Below are positions 1-4,996 of a stretch of 6,193 nt of DNA, piece by piece. Position 1 is the stretch's first letter; each line of letters begins with the position of its first letter. The DNA is taken from contig JALHPW010000321.1 of NCBI GenBank assembly GCA_022842255.1, forward strand, positions 1 to 6,193, written 5' to 3'. The notes under the pieces were generated by a model that did no database searches, was not told the DNA's origin, and saw only the letters and a list, made by a program, of their open reading frames with translations. The stretch comes from Saprospiraceae bacterium. GTDB lineage: Bacteria > Bacteroidota > Bacteroidia > Chitinophagales > Saprospiraceae. A program made the translations under genes and the position numbers.

Positions 1-1
1 T

Positions 2-409
2 CTTTTGCTTGCCCTTCAATTTGCACATCCATTGTTTGCACAATCTGCCGACCAACAAGCCATCCGGCAGATAATGGCAGCGCAGGAAACCGCCTGGAAC
101 CAGGGCAACCTGGAACAGTTTATGGCCGGTTATTGGAAATCCGACAGCCTTCGCTTCATTGGTTCCAGCGGGTTGACGTATGGCTGGACACAGACTTTGT
201 CCAACTATAAAAAGAGTTACCCCGGGGCCGAAGCTATGGGGCAATTGAAGTTCACCATATTATCGGTAGACTTAATTTCAAAGCGGCACGCGTACGTGAT
301 TGGTAAATGGCACTTAAGTAGAAAAGCGGGCGATTTGAGTGGGTATTACACGCTTTTGTGGCGGAAAATCAAGGGTAAATGGTTCATTGTATCCGACCAT
401 TCAAGCTGA
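2..409 (+). CDS. Secreted NTF2-like protein (DUF4440/SnoaL-type), 5'-truncated by the window edge
   Basis: The frame is open from the first base and ends in TGA at 407-409, so the true start lies left of the window; the in-frame TTG at 5 is not a believable start. The first residues (LLLALQF, then FAHPLFAQ) form the hydrophobic core and an A-Q cleavage site of a Sec signal peptide, so the mature protein should be periplasmic or secreted. The mature part of about 120 residues reads like the small cone-shaped NTF2/SnoaL fold. It has an N-terminal helix with AWNQGNLEQFMAGYW, a middle segment with GW and YKKSYP, and a C-terminal strand pair with GYYTLLWRKIKGKWFIVSDHSS. The final DHSS pattern is typical of DUF4440 proteins in Bacteroidetes. 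Members bind small molecules or act as enzymes or accessory subunits; no substrate can be read here. Family call good, function unknown. No downstream partner on the same strand is close enough to suggest an operon. Confidence 0.85.
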   Translation, partial: LLLALQFAHPLFAQSADQQAIRQIMAAQETAWNQGNLEQFMAGYWKSDSLRFIGSSGLTYGWTQTLSNYKKSYPGAEAMGQLKFTILSVDLISKRHAYVIGKWHLSRKAGDLSGYYTLLWRKIKGKWFIVSDHSS

Positions 410-707
410 ACCAGGTATGGTGCTGCTCTTTAGTGAATGTTTGTAAAAGTTTTGTTTTGTGATGCTAATTCGATACTAATTTGGTGTCCTTATTTTTATT
501 TAAAAAAAATAATTTACAAAAAGCCTTTGGAAACAAATGGTAAGTTCCGAAATTTGAACCTAGAAACAAACGCCAAGACCAAGTTCTGGCCTTGCCTTAG
601 GGCAAAAAAGTGCGTACGTCTTTGACCCAGTTTTGTGTATCCGCAGCGGCCGTGAGTATTTACTAGCCGAGTTACTTTTTTTCCAAGAACTGAAAAACAA
701 TCCAGCT
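410..707. other. AT-rich intergenic stretch without a convincing gene
   Basis: This is about 300 bases between the NTF2-like gene and the AP2 gene. A 62-codon open frame at 437-625 has low-complexity, lysine-rich and asparagine-rich content and no family resemblance, so I do not call it. The frame of the AP2 gene stays open upstream from the TAG at 561-563, but it contains no ATG. A weak promoter-like pair is TTTG at 456-459 with TAATTTG at 477-483; the spacing and the -7 match are imperfect. A small hairpin, TTGCC-TTAG-GGCAA, lies at 592-605 and is followed by A residues rather than T residues, so it is not a terminator on the plus strand. The regulatory signals of the AP2 gene should lie here but cannot be fixed by eye. 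Confidence 0.5.
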
Positions 708-1247
708 GTGATTTACAAGATTAAACTTAAAAATGCAGACGAAAGTGTTCTGCTAGATGACCAGGTATATGAATGGATAATCGCTGATCCGTACCTGTCA
801 AAAATTGACCTAATCAACAACCTGCGCATGCACTCCAGTGGCTGTGTAGTCTTTCAAAAAACATGGAAAAAGGCCGAGGGAGGCTTCAAGACCGAGACCA
901 TCTACCTGCACAAATTGATTGCAGAAAAATTCCTAGTTGATGAAAAAGACAAGGTGAAAAGATTGGTAGGCGCCAAAAACGGTGACAAACTGGACTGCCG
1001 CTTGGACAATATCGTGTACCGTTCCCGGGCTACTGCAAGTAGAATGCGTAAAACCAGCAGCAATACTGGATTTACGGGTGTTTATCGGGAGCATCGACGA
1101 TTTAGGGCCGTAATTTCCGTAAACGGTCGTGCCAAGCACATTGGCATGTACGACACCGCCGAAGAAGCCGCTGCCGCCTACAACAAAGTTTCTAGGGAAT
1201 ACTTTGGGGAAGAGGGCAAAATCAACAAGGTGAAAGGTTGGGGGTAG
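708..1247 (+). CDS. AP2/ERF-domain protein with degenerate HNH endonuclease-like N-terminal half
   Basis: Likely a DNA-binding protein of 179 residues. The C-terminal part, about residues 118-173, is a clear bacterial AP2 domain: NTGFTGVYRE, then strands with FRAVISVNGRAKHIGMYDT, then the helix AEEAAAAYNKVSREYFGE and the closing KIN. The N-terminal part (IYKIKL, VLLDD, and HKLIAEKF at 68-75) follows the layout of HNH/AP2 homing-endonuclease-like proteins. The metal-binding core is damaged: where such proteins have DH-x-NG and LDNR, this one has VGAKNGDKLDCR. The catalytic His is A89 and a conserved Asn is C97; only N101 remains. This suggests a DNA-binding relic or regulator rather than a nuclease (inference). 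I chose GTG 708 because homologous proteins begin with a short K-I-x-L strand at this point. The frame also allows TTG at 633, giving 204 residues, and no ATG occurs before residue 41. It stands alone and is convergent with miaE. Confidence 0.8.
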   Translation: MIYKIKLKNADESVLLDDQVYEWIIADPYLSKIDLINNLRMHSSGCVVFQKTWKKAEGGFKTETIYLHKLIAEKFLVDEKDKVKRLVGAKNGDKLDCRLDNIVYRSRATASRMRKTSSNTGFTGVYREHRRFRAVISVNGRAKHIGMYDTAEEAAAAYNKVSREYFGEEGKINKVKGWG

Positions 1248-1252
1248 GGGTA

Positions 1253-1318
1253 TTGGGATAATGAATGATATTGAGATATTGTAAGATATTTCAATATCCC
1301 AATATCCCTATATCTCAA
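1253..1318. repeat. GATATTG-type inverted repeat filling a convergent intergenic gap; possible bidirectional terminator
   Basis: The inner arms are 1267-1281 and 1292-1306 (GATATTGAGATATTG against CAATATCCCAATATC). They pair at 14 of 15 positions around a 10-base loop. An outer pair, TTGGGATA at 1253-1260 with TATCTCAA at 1311-1318, extends the stem with one G-U pair. Both strands read as imperfect repeats of GATATTGR. The element fills almost the whole gap between the stop of the AP2 gene (1247) and the stop of miaE (1321). A long hairpin between convergent genes would suit a shared terminator, but there is no real T-tract on either side. It may instead be a copy of a dispersed intergenic repeat. 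Confidence 0.7.
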
Positions 1319-1320
1319 CA

Positions 1321-1914
1321 TCAATGCATTCGGTCCCCACGTGGCGTAAGCTGTAGCATAATCTCTGCTTCAAACTGAAGACACTCTCTCCAGCGGGCCA
1401 ACGTTATGTCTTTTCCAAAGTACAGTTCTGCCAGGTCCAAAAATAGCCGATAATGACCGGCCTCTGACACCATAAACTTATGGTACCAATCTCGCAATAC
1501 CTCTTCAGAACAATGCAGTGACAACAAGCGAAAACGCTCGCAACTGCGTGCCTCTATCATCGCACAAATGAGTAGTTTGTCGAGCAATGCCACCTCACGC
1601 GATTGCCCTTTTACCTGAAAACCAAGGAGTTTGTTCACATATTCATCCTTGCGCTGACGGCCCAGCTGAAGCCCTCTTTTTTTGAGTTCAGCCAATACCA
1701 TTCGAAAGTGCCCCCATTCTTCCGTGACGATGGGCGCCACAGCCTCCACCAGTTCTACACGGTCAGGATATGCCTGAATAAGCGTTATGCAGGAAGTTGC
1801 TGCTTTCTGTTCGCAGTAGGCGTGGTCAGTAAGGATTTCACTAAGCTCAATTTCGGCCAGGTTGACCCATCGTGGGTCGGTGGGCAATTGGAGTCCTAAT
1901 TTTGTGGTCTGCAT
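1321..1914 (-). CDS. miaE: tRNA-(ms2io6A)-hydroxylase, MiaE family
   Basis: MiaE is a ferritin-like diiron monooxygenase. It hydroxylates the isopentenyl side chain of ms2i6A37 in tRNAs reading UNN codons, giving ms2io6A. The 197-residue product is of normal length for the family and shows its hallmarks: LPTDPRWVNLAE near the N terminus, DHAYCEQKA (E35), TEEWGHF (E66, H69), KDEYVNKLL at about 89-97, MIEARSCERF (E121) and SEAGHY (E151, H154). The two ExxH pairs plus E35 and E121 give the six expected diiron ligands of a four-helix bundle, so the site looks intact. I chose the ATG at 1914, since MQTTKLGLQLPTDPRW is the usual family start; the frame is open 15 codons further up, inside ribD. It starts 8 bases after the ribD stop and is the last gene of the pyrF-ribD-miaE operon. 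The enzyme needs O2, so the host is expected to live aerobically. Confidence 0.95.
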   Translation of the reverse strand: MQTTKLGLQLPTDPRWVNLAEIELSEILTDHAYCEQKAATSCITLIQAYPDRVELVEAVAPIVTEEWGHFRMVLAELKKRGLQLGRQRKDEYVNKLLGFQVKGQSREVALLDKLLICAMIEARSCERFRLLSLHCSEEVLRDWYHKFMVSEAGHYRLFLDLAELYFGKDITLARWRECLQFEAEIMLQLTPRGDRMH

Positions 1915-1922
1915 GGCAAGTA

Positions 1923-2954
1923 TTATCGTGCAAAAATACGCACCCAATCTGCTCCGCACCTAAAATCCTGCTTTAAAACTGCGTTTTCGGGAATCTTGGG
2001 TGCAGCTATGCCATTGCTCAAATGCTGTCTGTTTTCAAGCACCCGAATTTCGTCCCAATGCCCCGAATCCACAAATTGTTGGAGCACGTGAGCCCCTCCC
2101 TCTACCAAAAGTATGGCCTTATTTGCTATTTTCAAGGCCTCCAAAAGGGTTGGTACCTCTACGCTACCTTCTACTGGAATAAATTTGGTGTTCCGAAAAT
2201 CCCCTTTCATAACCGGCTTTCCAAACACCCAGGTCTCGATGGAATCGTCCAGCAGATGATGGCTAGCCGGTATTTTACCCTGCGTGTCGAATACGACCCG
2301 AAGCGGGTTCTTCCCAGGGAAAAACCTTGTGTCCAAGCGAGGATTGTCCAATTCCGCAGTCCGTGCCCCCACCAAAATAGCGTCACAATGGGTTCGCCAG
2401 CGGTGAACGAGGCGCAGGGTTTCCGCACCCGAAATTGGGGTTCGCTCACCTGTTTTTCCTAAAAAACCATCGGAGCTTTGTGCCCATTTCAGTACGACAT
2501 AAGGTCGCTGCTGCGTAATCCAGGTAAAAAAAGCGCGATTGAGCCAATATCCCTCGGCCTCAAGTATCCCATCCAGCACTTCAACGCCAGCTCGCCGCAG
2601 AGCGTCCAATCCTTTGCCAGCCACCAGTGGGTTGGGGTCCATGTTGGCCACCACCACCCGACGGATTTTTTGTCGTAAAATCAGGTCACAACAAGGTGGC
2701 GTTTTCCCAAAGTGGGAACAGGGTTCGAGGTTGCAATACAGGGTAGAGTAGGGGATAAGGGCTTGATTTTCAGGTGAAACCGAAGCAATACACCGCACTT
2801 CGGCATGTGCCTCCCCCCAACGCTGGTGCCAACCCTCCCCGATAATTCTATCCGCATGCACCAGCACAGCACCTACCAGGGGGTTGGGCGAAACCGCCCC
2901 CGCACCCAATCGGGCAAGCTCAAAACATCGACGGATAAAACGTTCATCGTTCAT
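1923..2954 (-). CDS. ribD: Bifunctional riboflavin biosynthesis protein RibD (pyrimidine deaminase / reductase)
   Basis: RibD carries out steps two and three of riboflavin synthesis. It deaminates 2,5-diamino-6-ribosylamino-4(3H)-pyrimidinone 5'-phosphate and then reduces the ribosyl chain with NADPH. The protein has 343 residues, normal for Bacteroidetes. Residues 1-145 form the cytidine-deaminase-like domain: SPNPLVGAV at 22-30, the zinc and catalytic motif HAEV (H50, E52), and PCSHFGKTPPCC with zinc ligands C79 and C88. From about 151 the dihydrofolate-reductase-like domain follows, with VLKWAQSSDGFLG, ILVGARTAELDNPRL and LLVEGGAHVLQQF. I chose the ATG at 2954 because MNDERFIRRCFELAR is the normal family N terminus; the frame runs 41 codons further up, but only inside pyrF. 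Its ATG overlaps the pyrF stop as ATGA (2951-2954), which implies translational coupling. No FMN riboswitch is visible, so expression appears tied to pyrF rather than to flavin level. Confidence 0.96.
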   Translation of the reverse strand: MNDERFIRRCFELARLGAGAVSPNPLVGAVLVHADRIIGEGWHQRWGEAHAEVRCIASVSPENQALIPYSTLYCNLEPCSHFGKTPPCCDLILRQKIRRVVVANMDPNPLVAGKGLDALRRAGVEVLDGILEAEGYWLNRAFFTWITQQRPYVVLKWAQSSDGFLGKTGERTPISGAETLRLVHRWRTHCDAILVGARTAELDNPRLDTRFFPGKNPLRVVFDTQGKIPASHHLLDDSIETWVFGKPVMKGDFRNTKFIPVEGSVEVPTLLEALKIANKAILLVEGGAHVLQQFVDSGHWDEIRVLENRQHLSNGIAAPKIPENAVLKQDFRCGADWVRIFAR

Positions 2955-3763
2955 CGTTTCAAGAGCATTTCCATTGCTTGCTGCAACCTTTCGGCTTCGA
3001 TACCTGCCTTTTGGGCGAAATCTTCGCCAGACGAGGCGTAGAGAATGCTGCGGGAAGCGTTGACAAGTAGTCCACATTCGCGATTCATTCCATGTTGGCA
3101 GATAGCGGCCAAATCGCCGCCTTGCGCGCCCACACCTGGGACCAGCAAAAAATGATCAGGTACGATTTCTCGAACGCGGATAAAGGCTTCTGGATGGGTG
3201 GCGCCGATGACAAACATGAGGTTCTCAGGGGTACCCCATGTAGCCGTACGTTGCAGCACTTTTTCCCAAAGCGGTTGCCGAGCGTCTTCCAACCAATCTC
3301 GTTGGAAATCCTCGCTGCCCTGATTGGAAGTAAGTGCCAATACGATGGCCCATTTGTCCTCAAAACCCAAGAAAGGTTTGACGCTGTCTTCTCCCATGTA
3401 GGGTGCAACGGTAACCGAATCGCAGCCGAGTTGATTGAAAAAGGCTTCGGCATACATACGGCTGGTATTTCCGATGTCGCCGCGTTTGGCATCGGCAATG
3501 ATAAAATGCTGGTTGCCAATGTATTCGATGGTGCGCGCAAGGGTCTGCCAACCCTGTGGCCCCAAGGCCTCATAAAAAGCCAGATTGGGTTTGTAGGCCA
3601 CGCAGTAATCCTTGGTTGCATCGATTATGGCGCGGTTAAACTCAAAAATAGGGTCGGCGGCACCCTGCAAATGAGCAGGTATTTTGGCCAGTTCGGTATC
3701 CAGGCCAACACAGAGGAATGTTTTTTTGCGGAAGATTTCGGAAACGAGGGTAGCGCGATTCAT
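2951..3763 (-). CDS. pyrF: Orotidine 5'-phosphate decarboxylase, type 2
   Basis: PyrF converts orotidine 5'-monophosphate to UMP, the last step of de novo pyrimidine synthesis, in the cytoplasm. The 270-residue product is the long type 2 form. It shows the full active site: VGLD (D22), AYKPNLAFYE (K58), and the family signature IADAKRGDIGNT (D91, K93, D96). The phosphate-binding region is VPGVGAQGGD at about 208-217, followed by LVNASRSILYAS. I chose the ATG at 3763, giving MNRATLV, over the GTG two codons upstream, because MNR is the usual start. It heads the pyrF-ribD-miaE operon and overlaps ribD by four bases. Upstream, on the minus strand, a -7-like TACCTTTG ends 5 bases before the ATG, and a second candidate (TATTTTTG, 3845-3838) lies about 75 bases away. 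So a leaderless and a leadered transcript are both possible. Nothing is missing from the catalytic core. Confidence 0.96.
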   Translation of the reverse strand: MNRATLVSEIFRKKTFLCVGLDTELAKIPAHLQGAADPIFEFNRAIIDATKDYCVAYKPNLAFYEALGPQGWQTLARTIEYIGNQHFIIADAKRGDIGNTSRMYAEAFFNQLGCDSVTVAPYMGEDSVKPFLGFEDKWAIVLALTSNQGSEDFQRDWLEDARQPLWEKVLQRTATWGTPENLMFVIGATHPEAFIRVREIVPDHFLLVPGVGAQGGDLAAICQHGMNRECGLLVNASRSILYASSGEDFAQKAGIEAERLQQAMEMLLKR

Positions 3764-3768
3764 AGGCA

Positions 3769-3776
3769 CAAAGGTA
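3769..3776 (-). promoter_or_regulatory. Candidate -7 element immediately upstream of pyrF
   Basis: On the minus strand this reads TACCTTTG, a full match to the Bacteroidetes -7 consensus TAnnTTTG. Only 5 bases separate it from the pyrF ATG, so transcription from it would give a nearly or fully leaderless mRNA. No TTTG or TTG is found at the expected distance upstream (about 19-21 bases); that position reads ACCG or similar. The match could therefore be chance. Confidence 0.4.
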
Positions 3777-3837
3777 GTGCGTTTGAAAATAGTGCCGGTG
3801 CTGCTGGTCCGTAGATTCTGGATTAGATTTTGTCAAA

Positions 3838-3851
3838 CAAAAATAAATTTG
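3838..3851. promoter_or_regulatory. Symmetric divergent -7 element between pyrF and the GLPGLI gene
   Basis: The 14 bases CAAAAATAAATTTG contain TAAATTTG on the plus strand (3844-3851) and TATTTTTG on the minus strand (3845-3838). Both match TAnnTTTG and they share the same central TA. The plus-strand copy lies 78 bases before the ATG of the GLPGLI gene, and the minus-strand copy about 75 bases before the ATG of pyrF. Neither side has a clear TTTG -33 box at the normal spacing, so strength is uncertain. Confidence 0.5.
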
Positions 3852-3929
3852 CTTGAAAAGTGTTTGTTGGCTGGCTTGAAAATCCGACCACAACACCTGA
3901 GCCATCACTTTTTTCGAAAATCAAATTTT

Positions 3930-4703
3930 ATGCAAAAACTAACCTTGCTTTTCACCTTATTTGTAACGTTGTTACACCCTCTGATTGGCCAAGAAACGCC
4001 CAATCCCGAACCCATCAGCGAAGGCACCATTCGTTACCTGGTGACTCACGACTGGACCAAAAAAATGGCAGCCCTTGAGTATATGAGCAAGCAGCGTAAG
4101 GAACGGGTCGCCTACATGTGGGGCAGCCGCTCCGAATGGCACAACTATACCTTGCTGCATTTCGACCCCAACCAGACGAAATATGTAGATTCGGATGAAC
4201 GGGTAAATCCCGATGACGACGGCTATTCCTGGAGAAAGGAGACTTTTTATACAACCCGTAACTTCTCCCAAAATACCTTACTGGATGCCATTACCATGCA
4301 AGGCAAAACGTACCTGATTCAGGATTCTTTGCGGTGCCAGGACTGGAAAATCCTCAATGACCTGAAGGAAGTGGCCGGTCACCTCTGCATGAACGCCAGT
4401 TGGGAAGACACCATCAAAAAGCAAAAGATTATTGCTTGGTTTGCACTGGACATCCCGCACAGCGGTGGTCCAGAACGTCTGTGCGGCTTACCTGGGCTTA
4501 TCCTCGAAGCCGATGTGAACAATGGCGCTATGGTGATTACCGCCAATCGAATTGAGGCCAAAAAAATGACCACGGAGTTTGCACCGCCCAAAAAGAACAA
4601 AGGGAAAAAGGTAACAGAAGCAGAATACTCCCTGGCTTTAAAAAAACTGATTGACGATTTCGTCAAAGAAGAACAACCCTATTTCTGGGATATCCGGTAT
4701 TAA
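3930..4703 (+). CDS. GLPGLI family secreted protein
   Basis: This 257-residue protein belongs to the Bacteroidetes-specific GLPGLI family, whose biochemical function is not established. The N terminus MQKLTLLFTLFVTLLHPLIGQ is a typical Sec signal peptide with cleavage expected near residue 20 or 21, so the protein should be periplasmic or surface-associated. The mature part begins with the usual strand EGTIRYLVTHDWTKK. The central segment QDWKILNDLKEVAGHLCMNA (about 137-156) corresponds to the conserved block where W-K-I is followed by a C-x-x-A. The name motif lies in AWFALDIPHSGGPERLCGLPGLILE, with GLPGLI at 186-191. A lysine-rich segment at 221-227 and the end YFWDIRY complete it. The frame is open 82 codons further up, but ATG 3930 gives the signal peptide directly and is the clear choice. 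Many family members sit next to TonB-dependent receptors, as here, but the riboswitch and its own promoter suggest the two are transcribed separately. Confidence 0.93.
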   Translation: MQKLTLLFTLFVTLLHPLIGQETPNPEPISEGTIRYLVTHDWTKKMAALEYMSKQRKERVAYMWGSRSEWHNYTLLHFDPNQTKYVDSDERVNPDDDGYSWRKETFYTTRNFSQNTLLDAITMQGKTYLIQDSLRCQDWKILNDLKEVAGHLCMNASWEDTIKKQKIIAWFALDIPHSGGPERLCGLPGLILEADVNNGAMVITANRIEAKKMTTEFAPPKKNKGKKVTEAEYSLALKKLIDDFVKEEQPYFWDIRY

Positions 4704-4724
4704 GGGGGAGAGAAGTGGAGAAAT

Positions 4725-4757
4725 TTTCGCAGCTCCCAGTGTTTTTGCAGACCTTTG
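4725..4757 (+). promoter_or_regulatory. Candidate Bacteroidetes promoter for the riboswitch-receptor transcript
   Basis: GACCTTTG at 4750-4757 matches the -7 consensus TAnnTTTG at all but one base, and TTTCG at 4725-4729 lies 20 bases upstream as a weak -33 box. Transcription starting some 5-8 bases after the -7 element would begin at about 4762-4765. That is just where helix P1 of the TPP aptamer starts, and this agreement is the main support. Confidence 0.45.
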
Positions 4758-4761
4758 CATC

Positions 4762-4926
4762 CACTCACTGGGGTGTTGGGGTGGAAGTTGTTTAGGGTAG
4801 CGGGTTTAGGGTTTAGTCGTAAAAACGTGCTATACCCTAAATTCTCTTCCCTAAACAACTTCTCCTCCGACTGAGATTACACCCATCGAACTTGCCCAAG
4901 TAATTTTGGGTAAGGAACTGAGACGG
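4762..4926 (+). promoter_or_regulatory. TPP (thiamin pyrophosphate) riboswitch aptamer with enlarged P3 arm
   Basis: The conserved 3' half is clear: CTGAGA at 4871-4876, ACACCC at 4879-4884, GAAC at 4888-4891, TAAT at 4901-4904 and AAGGAA at 4912-4917, all in the THI-box order. Helix P2 is GGGTGT (4771-4776) with ACACCC (4879-4884), a perfect match. P1 is probably CTCA (4764-4767) with TGAG (4919-4922). The P4/P5 arm can pair CTTGCCC (4891-4897) with GGGTAAG (4908-4914). P3 is unusually long: AAGTTGTTTAGGG (4785-4797) pairs perfectly with 4849-4861. An upper helix follows, TTTAGGGT (4805-4812) with ACCCTAAA (4834-4841), and a small CGT-AAAA-ACG tip. CTGAGA contacts the pyrimidine moiety of TPP, and the P4/P5 side binds the pyrophosphate through metal ions. 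With TPP bound, the downstream receptor gene should be switched off. The riboswitch call is strong; P1 and the exact ends are less certain. Confidence 0.9.
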
Positions 4927-4927
4927 G

Positions 4928-4962
4928 GTAGTGGCATCACTACGCTTCCGAAGCCCCTTCGG
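4928..4962 (+). promoter_or_regulatory. Probable expression platform: two hairpins between aptamer and receptor start
   Basis: GTAGTG-GCAT-CACTAC (4928-4943) is a perfect 6-bp hairpin. CCGAAG-CCC-CTTCGG (4948-4962) is a second perfect 6-bp hairpin. Alternative pairings compete with the second: GCTT-CCG-AAGC (4944-4954), and GGGG (4925-4928) with CCCC (4954-4957). No run of T follows, so this does not look like an intrinsic terminator; control of translation initiation is more likely. The second hairpin ends 7 bases before an in-frame ATG at 4970 and 34 bases before the ATG at 4997. Confidence 0.6.
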
Positions 4963-4996
4963 TAAGTGGATGTTTCACTCAATTTCTTCATTTTCA

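Noticed and set aside
592..610. TTGCC-TTAG-GGCAA hairpin as a terminator
   Set aside because: Followed by A residues on the plus strand, and no minus-strand gene ends there; short stem.
437..625. 62-codon open frame in the left intergenic gap
   Set aside because: AT-driven, lysine/asparagine-rich composition, no recognisable motif, no initiation signal; looks like non-coding sequence.
708..1247. Active homing endonuclease or mobile intron
   Set aside because: The nuclease core lacks the catalytic His and a conserved Asn, and no intron boundary or interrupted host gene surrounds it.
2022..2462. 146-codon plus-strand frame opposite ribD, and similar plus-strand frames at 3092-3814
   Set aside because: Antisense to well-supported ribD and pyrF coding sequence, without any family signal of their own.
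2941..2956. Tandem CGTTCAT repeat at the pyrF/ribD junction
   Set aside because: Only two copies of a 7-base unit inside coding sequence; explained by the overlapping ATGA and the MNDER codons.
4706..4737. GGGAG / CTCCC inverted repeat after the GLPGLI stop as an intrinsic terminator
   Set aside because: Only 5 bp with a 22-base loop and no adjacent T-tract; a T5 run comes several bases later. Too weak to call.
4791..4855. TTTAGGG / CCCTAAA units resembling plant-type telomere repeats
   Set aside because: They are two to three copies only, arranged as complementary arms inside the riboswitch P3 helix; RNA structure explains them.
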